Shown in pieces: positions 13,301 through 23,925 of a stretch of DNA of 64,000 nt. Under the pieces are notes generated by a model. It was not told the DNA's origin. It searched no databases and saw nothing but the letters and a program-made list of their open reading frames with translations. Both the position numbers and the translations under genes were made by a program. Numbering within the stretch: the first letter of the stretch is position 1; the number at the start of each line of letters is the position of its first letter. The stretch covers positions 6,602,501 to 6,666,500 of the forward strand of contig NC_135553.1 of the NCBI RefSeq assembly GCF_964340395.1, given 5' to 3'. The DNA comes from Glandiceps talaboti (Eukaryota > Hemichordata > Enteropneusta > Spengelidae).

Positions 13301-13413
13301 GTCATTCAGAACATTTCAAAATAATACAGATTACTTGAAGAAATACCTAACCTCCCATTGTGTAATATCAGTGCCATTTTTCTGAGATTTAAAATCAAAA
13401 TTATCACACTTAC
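10374..13413. other. RhoGDI leader intron, no further gene seen
   Basis: About 3 kb of AT-rich DNA. Small open frames (e.g. 11433-11705, 12827-13042) have no recognisable domains. A segment near 11025-11075 (AAGTAAAATCTACTC) resembles 5950-5990, suggesting a minor dispersed repeat. Confidence 0.4.
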
Positions 13414-13485
13414 CTGATAACGGCACTGAACCAAACCTGTGCAATTTGACAAATGCGGAAATCACGTTTCCCAATATGGCGGATC
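13414..13485 (-). promoter_or_regulatory. probable noncoding first exon and core promoter of RhoGDI with YY1-like motif
   Basis: The first coding exon of RhoGDI has an acceptor (TAG) two bases before its ATG, so an upstream leader exon is expected. At 13414 the minus strand shows a strong donor (ATCAG followed by GTAAGTG). About 60 bases upstream of that donor, 13471-13482 reads CCGCCATATTGG on the minus strand. This fits the YY1 consensus often found at TATA-less start sites. The leader intron would be about 3.2 kb (10220-13413). The start site itself is inferred, not seen. Confidence 0.5.
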
Positions 13486-13911
13486 TAGATTCAAAACCTA
13501 TTCACATCGCGTACCAATAACTACTTTCCTCGCCCTGGGATTTTATCGAAATTCAAGGATTAAAATCCCTAAATCTGCATAAATTACAATTTCTTGACAT
13601 ATTTTAGGGCAATTAATCTCAGTGTATTGCTAAAGAGACATACTAATGGTAACATCAATATTTATGGATTATGTTATGCGTAAGGATATCCGAAGTGATT
13701 CGGTAGTACATGTCTCGCTCGCTAGCTACAGACATTCATAAATGAATATTACTCAGTAGATCCACCACATTCATGTCAACGTTCATGAACAGTGTGGCGG
13801 ACCTTCGAACAAACTAGTACACATTTTTACAAACCTAATGAAGGTAGAAAATCTATTTACATGTAAAAGACGTGAATGAACATCTGTATACACTACATCC
13901 ACAGGCACTCA

Positions 13912-14003
13912 AATCAATCTGTATGATTTTTAAAAAAATGTATAGTAAATAAATAAATAAAATATTTACTATACATTTGTTTTAAAAATCATACAGGTTG
14001 ATT
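13912..14003. repeat. hairpin with about 40-bp arms
   Basis: The left arm AATCAATCTGTATGATTTTT pairs with the right arm ending AAAAATCATACAGGTTGATT. The loop is a TAAA-type repeat. The left arm and the adjoining CCACAGGCACTCAAAT also occur, complemented, at 6181-6215. Confidence 0.8.
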
Positions 14004-15150
14004 CTGCCCATGACTACATCTATCATTTTAATCACAATATAACACTTTTTTATTAGATGTATACGTCATTTGTACACTTTGTGATGAGACAATTTTATTG
14101 GTGGCTCTGTTTCTGCGTTTTCGTAGTTGTTGTATTATTTTTCATTTTTAATTGTTAGTTTGTTGTACAATGCGCTGAGACGTAAGTGTAGCGCGTTTGT
14201 TTGGTTATTATCACCACCACCACCACCACCACCACCACCACCACCACCACCATCAATATTATTACTTTATGCCATAGCACAGTCTTTTGGGCGTTTAATA
14301 ATTTTCTATTCAAAGATGATGATTTAATACGAAAACACCGGTGACGGAATTTTTTGAATATTCGTAAATACCTTCTTTTTTTATTATTTATATATCTTTT
14401 GCAACAATCCTTGTGAAAATAGAATATTAGCCCACAAGCAACTGTGACCTATAGGCCTACATATATATATATGTGACATTAGACATTTCATATTGAAGTT
14501 GTAGTGGTCTAAGACATAAACGGATATTACAATAATTTAAAAGTAAACAAAAAGACATTACATGTAAAAAGAAAGAAGTTTTCACAATGGAAAGCACAGG
14601 TACTCGGTGGCTATATAAAGATAGGCCTAAATGAAAATACAATTGTGTTTCTTTTTCTTTTTTGTTTTGTTTTGTAAAACTGACATAGATACACCACGTG
14701 GAGCCCAACGAACCTTAAAATGTATTTAAAATGTTTATTTTATTGTTTGGGTGTGTTTATTTGTATTTTATTTATTTATCTGTTTATTTCTTTGTAACAC
14801 GCTTCCTGGGCTCCATGTGGCACAGCCAGTTACTCTTTTTTGTTGACATTCAGACAATCCCTTTCTCCCGTTGCCCATCGCAAATCCCCAGAATCGCCCA
14901 CACACATTTTCCTGTTTCCCCCGTGGAGTTTCTTGATATGCAAACTTCAAGTAACATTGCATAACGTGAATATTTGCCGATTTCCCGTGAGGTGGCGTGA
15001 TACACTGTTGTTTCGCGAATGGTCGTGTAATTTCTTTCTCAGTTGACAATCAAATATCAATCCTCGACAAGTAGAAGAAATATTTACAGTACAAATGTCA
15101 TGGCAAGTTGTGATTTGTTTTGTTATTGATTTTGCTGAATTTAGTTCCAG
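14004..15150. other. gene-free stretch with (CCA)n tract
   Basis: A trinucleotide ACC tract lies at 14210-14252. Open frames at 14457-15049 on both strands are unrelated to known families and overlap each other. No gene is supported. Confidence 0.4.
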
Positions 15151-15163
15151 TGTGGGACATGAC

Positions 15164-15353
15164 CAATCTGATTAAAATCCCATGTAGATGTCGGCTAATC
15201 GTTCATTGCTATTTTACCTTCGTTATTTTGCTTGACTTGACCTTCTTCGTGAATCGTACATGTTTACATTTTTTAGCCCGATCGCCTCCTCTACGAGACG
15301 ACCCTCTACAATGAACGATTAGCCGACATCTACATCGGATTTTAATCAGATTG
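15164..15353. mobile_element. short inverted-repeat element with 9-bp target duplication (MULE-like MITE), copy 2
   Basis: Nearly perfect 46-bp arms (left starting CAATCTGATTAAAATCC, containing GTCGGCTAATCG) flank a 98-bp centre. The direct repeat GGACATGAC borders both ends (15155-15163 and 15354-15362). Total length is 190 bp. Nonautonomous; the intact duplication and arms suggest a fairly recent insertion. Confidence 0.85.
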
Positions 15354-16257
15354 GGACATGACAACATCATTTGAGAATGTAAAAACAAAATAGAAAAGTT
15401 GAAATGGTGTGCGTAATAGTAACAATAATTCAATGTAATACCTCTTTTGACTTTTTGATTATTACGAAGCAGTTTTAAAGACTAAACCCTTTCGTCGTGC
15501 AAGACGTACATCGACAGACGAAAGACTGGCGTTGAAAAATTAGATCAGGTAACATGAATTTGTTGACTTTTTATACGTGCAATTCACGGAGCGGACAAAT
15601 ATCGACACATCGATAAAATACCAAGGGAATATATTAAAGATGATTGTCTTACATGCATTTTTTTTACATAAACGTAACATCATGATCATACATCGGGAAA
15701 GAAAGGGACAAACAGTAAACGCTACCATATTGTAACAAAGTCAAAATTGGTGCCATACCACTTTACTTTCATTTCGTCCTGCATTCGTAAATGATACACA
15801 AGGCATGTCACCTGTCTCAATATGTATACAGTTGGCAGATATGAATATATATCAATTGATATTTAATTAAGAATTTATAAACCGATTCGTTCTTATTACT
15901 CAAGAAACCTCAGTCGGGGTCCGGAGTAGTACATAAAAACGTCACTGAAAACTAGACTTATACAAGTCGCAATTCATTTGCAGCAACAAAAATAGACCAA
16001 TTTATCAACTTGATCGATAACAATGGAACAATACAATGATCGAAGTGACGTCCTTGAAAGTTTCTGAGAATGACTACCTGACTGCACTGACACAGTGACT
16101 AGTGGAGTGGAGTGGAGTGCAGTGCAGTGCGCGTCGTATGATATGTGTAGTAGTATCATTTCTTTTGTTGCTTGTAAACAATGTAGCAAATAACAATAAG
16201 CTTTGATCGGATGATTGCTACTTCCGTGCGACCAAGTATGGAGACAGGCAGACAGAT

Positions 16258-16531
<274 letters not shown>

Positions 16532-16657
16532 ATGTGATACAAGTTTAAAAAGGGATATCAAACTGAAATAAACTGGCGGGTGGTAGGACGGGCGAGAGGG
16601 GCCAATATCATAAATATTGAACTCAGACTGGTGCCCTCGGTGGCCAGGGTGAGAGAG

Positions 16658-16703
16658 TATAATTATACGTGTCCCCGCGGTTCGGTCAGCTGGTCAGGCT
16701 CGG
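16658..16703 (+). promoter_or_regulatory. possible leader exon and TATA-like element of the acyltransferase gene
   Basis: A TATAATTATA stretch at 16658-16667 is followed by a GC-richer segment that ends in a strong donor (CGG then GTAAGTG, exon end 16703). If used with the acceptor at 18611-18613, it would give a short 5' leader and a 1.9-kb intron before the acyltransferase start codon. This rests only on signal strength and position. Confidence 0.3.
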
Positions 16704-17386
16704 GTAAGTGCAAGTGTTTGTTATCCATGAGTAAGTATTGTTAAACGAAGCCAGCCAAATAAACATCTAATTCGCTCAAGTTTAGAGTCCAGACTGGGAG
16801 GTAAGAAAGTGTAGATTCTGCTGCTCAACTTATACACTAAATCATGTAATAGTAAAATGAAATGTCGCATTCATTCCGACGAGACATCTAAAGAACTGTG
16901 ACCTACTTCCTGTATAGTTGTCAATGTTATCATTTGCTTGCTTGGGGCACGTTTAGAGGCGGTTGGTGCAGTAAAAGATAAGGCAAGACAATCCCGGGCC
17001 CAACCACGGGCACTACATAGTAACTCGAAATTATTTTACACAGCATAATCTATGGTAAAGGATATACTAAAATATAATTAATTACAAAACATTGAAACAG
17101 TATAGTAAACTAGTTAGGAATACAGTTAATTGAATTAAATTAAGTTAAATTAAATTAGCATTTGTTATAGTTTGTTTTAGAGAAGTATTTTGCTAACAAA
17201 CTACCCCAGGCTGTTGGCAATAAACCCATCCTTATATAGTACTTGATAATGTTATTGAATAGCTCAATAGTTGTTAAATGTTTAACAATGGTTTCATTGT
17301 GTCTGGATATTTCATCAAAATATAACATATGTAACACATCTAGCCTACCTGTAGACTTGAAAGACTATGCTATTAGCTATTCTAAG

Positions 17387-17447
17387 TGACATTTTGATTT
17401 TGAATTTCACTGAGAAAAGGAGAGTAAAATTCAAAATCAAAATGTCA
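17387..17447. repeat. perfect 21-bp stem, 19-base loop
   Basis: TGACATTTTGATTTTGAATTT is followed after 19 bases by its exact complement. It lies in the possible leader intron of the acyltransferase gene. It could be a fold-back remnant or a transcribed hairpin. Confidence 0.8.
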
Positions 17448-18378
17448 GTTTATACCATACTATTAGTAGCACAAGTCCTTTGAGTCTATGTACGCTAGCT
17501 ATGACACATCTGGAGTTAACGGAGATGTGTCAGAGTCATCAGAGTACATATTTCCAGAGCAAGTTATGTACAAGACTGTTACGACATCAATCAACGAGTT
17601 CATCCTTGTTTAATACTAGACTTGGTCCCACGATCCCACAATAAACGTGACTTGACATGTCAAGATCTCGGTACAATTAGTACCTTGTGTGATTTAAATG
17701 ATACACTATTTCACATGTGAAATTGATTACTTGTGAAAAGGGAAAGGGTGTGATATTTTACAGCAGAGTTCATGAAAAACTTTCAGACTGGCCATGGATT
17801 GAATGGCGGCCACAATTATCATAAAAATTTGTTTTGCCCACCTACTCTGAGTGACCTCATTTGAGCATTTACATCATTGTTATCGATGAGACCTTTGCTT
17901 TGACCTTGAACACAGAATCCAAGGTCAAATGACCCAAATAATGTATTCAAAGTGCCTTTGGCATGCATGGACCAGTTTCATCCAAACCATATACACAACT
18001 TTCTCATACTGTAGTCCAATAATGGACTTCACTTTATTTCATGACCGCATATGAATAAGTAATTTGAAATGTCTGTCAAAGGCTTATTTTGGAAGGATCA
18101 TCCACTTGACTACCCACCAGCCACCACTCTTATCTTTGACACCATTTACTGTTGCTAAATTTGGGCATTTGGCCTTGAACTCTGTTGGTAGGTACATATA
18201 TGCCTGTGTTCATTTCTGTAATATTCATGCGGTGATGACTACCCAACGTAAACGCTGTTGTCTTTGCAATGTACACTGCAATTTTGCTGTTACCAAGGGT
18301 GTCGTCTTTGTTGCTAGGGCCATTTTTATTCATTAACGAAATTCTCATTTCGGATCAATATGTATAAGTAATAATAAC

Positions 18379-18559
18379 AGCACCCCATTCCATGAGTTCC
18401 AGTGTGGCTACTCAGGGGTATTAGCACTCTGATGATGCTTGCAGTGTTTTCTGCTGCACTTTCACTCACTATGCTTCTGAAAGTATGGCCACGCCACAGA
18501 GGACACTACAAGCACTCATGCAAATATCCCAAGTACACCACACTTACACTTGCGGTTCT
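18379..18559. mobile_element. AGAACCCC-type MITE, copy 1
   Basis: It shares ACCCCATTCCATG, GAGTTCCAGTGTGG, GCAGTGTTTTC and CACACTTACACTTGC with the copy at 20419-20616, in the same order. The right terminal repeat is shortened to GGTTCT. It lies just upstream of the acyltransferase coding exon. Confidence 0.7.
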
Positions 18560-18645
18560 GTCATAGTCTAATTTGATCTATTTCCTAATTTTGACTGTAA
18601 TCTCCATTTACAGGAAGGAAGAATCCTAAATATTTGTGATAAAAA

Positions 18646-20085
18646 ATGGATGCTTACACTGGAGGATTAATGAGTGATGCTTCAAGACTAGTATATCATC
18701 GAAGACTAGATGGTCAAGAGAGTTTTTTTGATAAAAGTCATGAAAAGGGACAATTTTTTCCATCTGTTGTCTTGCTAAAATGTAAACTTGAACTGACCGA
18801 AAAACATATGTACAAAGCATTGGATATGGTTAGGCAACGTCATACTTCCCTCAGAGCTTGTATTGTTGCTGTAGAAGATGGTGATGATATTATCAAGTAC
18901 TTTCAAGATATGCCAAATGGGGAGGCTTTAGATCTAGAGACTGTCTCTGAAGGTGTGGATGACTGGGGCAAGGTGATTTCACGAGAGTTGAAGACACCCC
19001 CTAATTCTAGTCAAGGACCATTGTGGAGATGCAAACTACTACAAGGGTATTGGGAGGATGTTCAGAAGTCAGAGACTAGATTTTACAAGACAGGCTTTGT
19101 TTTAACAGCTCACCATGCAATCATGGATGGCAGATCGCTTTGGATTTTTTCTTCTCAAGTGATTAATAATCTTAATAAGATTATTGATGGAGAAAACAAA
19201 GATGTGTTTGAAAGTCTGCCGTTTCCTCCTGTTTATGAAGATTTAATTTCAGAGCCCTGTGAATCCAAACTTGATGCAGTTAATACTACTGTAAGTCAAG
19301 TAAAGGAGGCTAGTCAGAAGCAGTCACCCAATGAATACTCAGTCAACAGTAATACAACAATAGAGACACAAATCTGTCCTTTCATAATTGATAAAGATTT
19401 AACATCAAGATTGGTACAAAAGGCAAAGGAGCATGGTATTGCTGTTACAGGTGTTTTAACAGCTGCGGCAGCTGTGGCATTGACATCAGTCTTACAAGAT
19501 GATGCAGTGGACGTTGTACGATTTACAGTCATGACCAGTCTTAGAAGACATTTCAAAGGAAAATGGACTGATGAATTTATTGCAAATTATATTTCCTTCT
19601 TAATGATTTCTGCAAAAATAACATCAGAATCAACTGGTCCACAAGGTTTCTGGGAAATTGCTCGTGGGATACACGAAGACATACACAGTAACCTTAGAAC
19701 AAGAGAGGATTTAAGGGTACGGAAGAAACCAAGTAAGAATTGGCCTGCACTTGAAATACGAAAGACATCTTCAACAGCTTTGGAATCCAAGTCCTTTGAA
19801 GAATCAAGTCAAAAGAGCTTGGACACGAACATGACTACTAATGATGCGTTAGCGTTCATAATTAGTAATATTGGTCAGCAAGAATGCACTCAAGGGTCTG
19901 TGGTTAATATTGATTCCTGTTATAGTACAACTGCTAGACCCATCAATGCACCATTTAATCATAATCTTGTTACCTTCAATGGGAAAATGTTCTGGAGTCT
20001 TGCTTATTGTACAGACATGGTGCCCTCAGATATTGTCAAAAAATATGCCAAAGAAATTCAAACTATTTTAGGGACAGTTTGTTAA
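18646..20085 (+). CDS. condensation/alcohol-acetyltransferase-like acyltransferase with HHxxxDG motif, single coding exon
   Basis: This uninterrupted frame encodes 479 residues. The start is the first ATG (MDAYTGG), 33 bases after a good acceptor (ATTTACAG, exon start 18614), so the leader is probably spliced while the coding part is one exon. H156, H157, D161 and G162 form HHAIMDGR, the active-site signature of the CoA-dependent acyltransferase superfamily (NRPS condensation domains, alcohol acetyltransferases, polyketide-associated acyltransferases). The N-terminal half has LEL..ALDMVRQRHTSLRA, like the helix of condensation domains where the first substrate enters. The second half has VTGVLTAAAAVAL, SLRRHF and NYISFLMIS. 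It ends FNGKMFWSLAYCTDMV..DIVKKYAKEI, like the latch and floor-loop region of this fold. There is no carrier protein, adenylation domain, signal peptide or membrane segment. Expected activity is acyl transfer from a CoA or carrier thioester to a hydroxyl or amine; the substrate is unknown. It lies between RhoGDI and ALYREF on the opposite strand and is bracketed by two copies of one inverted-repeat element. Confidence 0.85.
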   Translation: MDAYTGGLMSDASRLVYHRRLDGQESFFDKSHEKGQFFPSVVLLKCKLELTEKHMYKALDMVRQRHTSLRACIVAVEDGDDIIKYFQDMPNGEALDLETVSEGVDDWGKVISRELKTPPNSSQGPLWRCKLLQGYWEDVQKSETRFYKTGFVLTAHHAIMDGRSLWIFSSQVINNLNKIIDGENKDVFESLPFPPVYEDLISEPCESKLDAVNTTVSQVKEASQKQSPNEYSVNSNTTIETQICPFIIDKDLTSRLVQKAKEHGIAVTGVLTAAAAVALTSVLQDDAVDVVRFTVMTSLRRHFKGKWTDEFIANYISFLMISAKITSESTGPQGFWEIARGIHEDIHSNLRTREDLRVRKKPSKNWPALEIRKTSSTALESKSFEESSQKSLDTNMTTNDALAFIISNIGQQECTQGSVVNIDSCYSTTARPINAPFNHNLVTFNGKMFWSLAYCTDMVPSDIVKKYAKEIQTILGTVC

Positions 20086-20418
20086 AGCTACACTAGTTTA
20101 ATTTGAGAGAGCAGTTGGAGAGGTGGGGGCTGTTTTAATAGAAGCAATCGTTTACTCTTGGTATTGAACATGGTACAAATACCATAAACATTTATTATTA
20201 CACATGTACCAGAAATTACTTGCACCGGTTCAAGTACATACTGGTGGTACCTTATAATGTTTTCTGTATTATACCACAGTGTAAATAATGTGGTACAATA
20301 CAGAACACATTATTGCATGCTAATGAGGGCACGATCATCACTGTACACAAATAAGCGCGATTGCAGAGTATCATTTTTCAGAAATTTGCCGTTTTGGACA
20401 AACACATGTAATTATAAC

Positions 20419-20616
20419 AGAACCCCATTCCATGTGAGTTCCAGTGTGGGTACTTGGGGGGGGGGGGATTATTTGTACTGGTGTTTGCAGTGTTTTCAGC
20501 TGCACGTTCGCTACAGGTGTGATGGTATGTCATGGCTGCAGAGAACACTGAAAGCACCCTTGCAAATTCCCTGAATAGGCCATACTCACACTTACACTTG
20601 CACATGATGGGGTTCT
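20419..20616. mobile_element. AGAACCCC-type MITE, copy 2
   Basis: The inverted ends AGAACCCCATTCCATGTG and CACATGATGGGGTTCT bound about 198 bp containing an 11-base G run. It is just downstream of the acyltransferase stop, in direct orientation to copy 1, so the gene sits between two copies. Confidence 0.75.
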
Positions 20617-21331
20617 TTCATATTACTTGATGTACACATTCTAAATAATTGTAGCCTTTAGAAGTCCTCTCAGATCCTATGGCAAAGATGAGTGATGTTT
20701 GTTTTTTGTACATAGGTCATCACTCATACATTTGTATTGACATGATACCTGGTACACAGATTCTCTGATACAAATGTATGATTTGATAAAGTACAAATGC
20801 TGAATAGGGGTTTGGTTGCTACATGACAGGATCTTATGATTCTTAGATATAGATCGACCATAGTCAGGGACATGTTCAAACATTGGCCTTCCTTTTAATT
20901 ATACTAGTAAACTATAAACTATTTAACATATGAGCAACCTACTATGTACATAAGATCACTTCACCATAAGGGCCTATTCAAACTAATGTTGATATTCAAT
21001 TACTTTGATTAAACATAATTAGGCCTAGTTGTATTTTCTCACTTGAAACCTTACTTTGTGTAATGTAGGTAGTCACATGATGTATTCTTTGTAGCATGGG
21101 TAATTTTGAAAGATGGGAATATATTAAACTGTTGGTATAGAGATTATCTTATTGTTATTGTATGTGGATAGTCTTATGAACAATCTCTGCACGTACAAAG
21201 TCATGTAATTTCTTGAGTGTCTCCTATCTCATGAAGGTGTATGTATAAGCAGTGTATTAAGACAGTCGATCTTCTTTAAAAGAAACTTGAAAGAAGTTGA
21301 AAGTAACTTGTATCCTTATAAAATTCCAGTA

Positions 21332-21337
21332 ATAAAT
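21332..21337 (+). terminator. candidate polyadenylation signal of the acyltransferase gene
   Basis: AATAAA occurs about 1.25 kb after the acyltransferase stop and is the first clear canonical hexamer noticed downstream on the plus strand. A minus-strand AATAAA at 21601-21596 could serve the convergent ALYREF gene, which would leave about 260 bases between the two 3' ends. Confidence 0.4.
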
Positions 21338-21595
21338 TGAAAAAGAATTAAAAACTACCTTGTCAATGTCCCACTTTGTTTTGGGTATGTTGCCTTTTAA
21401 TTTGTTACCTTCCTTACAGGTTATGTTTTAGTGATGTTTCTGTGTGAGTCAACCTGTCTGTCTCTGTGTATTGTTTTCTCAAAAAAGGATGGATCAATGG
21501 ATGATACATGTATAATATTGCACAAGTGTTTGATGTAATTTTCTGGTTCAGTTTTCAATTTGCAATCAGTTGATGACATCCATTGCTACAGCTGA

Positions 21596-21601
21596 TTTAT
21601 T
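21596..21601 (-). terminator. candidate polyadenylation signal of ALYREF
   Basis: TTTATT on the plus strand reads AATAAA on the minus strand, 2.3 kb beyond the ALYREF stop. The interval 21.6-23.9 kb has no recognisable gene and could be a long 3' UTR. It contains low-order repeats at about 22.08-22.2 kb and 22.72-22.83 kb. A closer noncanonical signal is possible. Confidence 0.3.
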
Positions 21602-23925
21602 TATATTATCATCACATTTCCCATGATGCAACATTTGGAATATTCAAGATGGCAGGTGTGCAAGTATCCATTCTCTAGCCCCATCAAGACAGTGTTACTC
21701 AGTTAACAGTCATCCCAAGAACCATTCTTATACTCTAGTCCCAGCATGGCATGCTTCCTGGGCAAACAGATATTCATTTATACTTCAAAAAGTGAGAAAA
21801 TCATACACTTTGAGACTAAATGTGTATATATGAAAAAAACATGAAGATATTTAATGGTCAAAATGGTCTCAATATAGGATATAAGAAAGGACGTTGGTTA
21901 TTGAAGATTCCATCAAGTACAGGTATATCAAACTCAAAAACAGCAAAAAAGTTCAACCTTTAATCTTTCTCATCATCCAAAGTGAACCAATACTTATCTG
22001 CCTCAGTGTGCAATACTACTAAAAGACACAGACCTCAACAAAGTTTGATATATCAACTTGAAGTTGCGGGGGTAGATTTAAGGAAATGACAGCCTATGAA
22101 ATGGTGGACAATACCATGCAGTAAAAGCATGGCCCATGCCAAATATAAACTTGACATGAAGTAAGAGCATGGCCACTACCAAATATGGGTCTGACATGCA
22201 GTTTAAGTATCGCCAAAACAAAGTGTGTCTTATATGAAATCAAAGTATACACAAAAGTTGCCTATGAACATCGTAAGGACAAAATCGAAAAAAAGGCAAT
22301 TATTGTCATACACATAATTACATCTGGATTTCTTTTAAAATGCCAAAAACAAGGATATCAGACTTTTCAATTTTTTCCTAACCAAGTTTGCACAGAAAAC
22401 CCATTTAGTATAACAAATCAACAGTCTCTATATATATACGTGATAGATTACCGAAAACATCAATCAGATCTCTAAAATTGTCGTGTGCCCATCAATACAT
22501 CTTTTTAAAATGTTCATCTCTGAATCCATCACTCTAATTAGACTACATCATCATAAAATATTGTTCTATGTTTGAGAGTTTTAAAGGAAGATACTCTTTA
22601 CAATGCTATAACCGACGTTAAAGTGTGATTCACAAAGGTTTGCAAGAAGTATTTGAGTTTATACATGACAATACAATCTAACTATTAAAAAAAATCACAA
22701 AATACATCTTGTTTTGAAAACTGAAAATAAACACAACTTATCTTGAAAACTTTAAAATAAACAAGGGCCTTGTCTTGAAAACTTTGGACTAAATGCATGT
22801 CTTGTTTTGAAAACCTAAAATAAACATATACCATGCTACTGAATTGTCATTAGACCATGTAGAGGTGGTCAGTATATTGGAATGCTACTATATGCCACAA
22901 TATATTGGTAATGAAAAAAGAAACATTACAATGAAATACTAGAACATTCAAAAAAGATTATTCAGGTTCACTCCTTTCTTGACAACTTAGGTTTCAATAA
23001 ATATGTAGTGTGAAAAATAGAAGGAAAAATACTAAGTCACAATAGTGTCAATCCACTGCTTGCAGGTAAGTGATGTCAGCTGATATATGATGGTCTTTGC
23101 ATGGGAAGTATTACATACAGGGTGTCATTTCAAATACTTCAAGACAAAATGGTAGTTAAAATGTAGGCCTGGGGATCTGTTTGCTGTTCCTTTTTATGTA
23201 GTTGCTGTTTGAGACCATTTCGATAGTTTAAAATGCTTGAATTTCTAAAAAGTATTATTCCTCATTATCATAAACATGTTGTGGCCAAATGAAATGATGC
23301 TAAGAAAGAAATAATAAACTTTTCCCTTGGAAAGGTCTAACATGTCAAGTTATGGCAGTGATTTCTTTAAAAATGAAGCACATTTCAAATCACTTATTAA
23401 AAAAAAAGTCAAAATACCCCTTTTTCTTCTTCACAAAGTTCACGTCTCACTTACACGGGCCTGATAGAAAAGTGTGTAGCCGTAGAAGGAATGTTACACT
23501 GAAGTCCATAATCTATTTAAACTGACTATAAAAAACATTTTTTTTCCATCACTGCATTGTTTTGACTAAAGAAATGATTATGAAGGGAAAATCTTAATTA
23601 AATACACTAGCAGTAACTTCTGTAAAATGTCTAGAACTGTTAACACATGGAAATGAAGGTAACAAGGTTTCAAAACATATCATACAGCATACAACGACAA
23701 ACTTATAGACAGTCATTTTATAGCATCAAGCAAATAGCCAACAAAGGTAGTAAACCAAATCTGCAACAAAACAAAGCTTGGTACAACAATAGTTGACATT
23801 GGAAAAATATCTTGATACGGCACTAGTTGGTCCACAGAGAATGATGACTTTCCATGGTTGTGGTGATGATAACATACATATATTACACAAAAACATGTTG
23901 AAGACTTTCTTGAAGGGGTCAAGTT

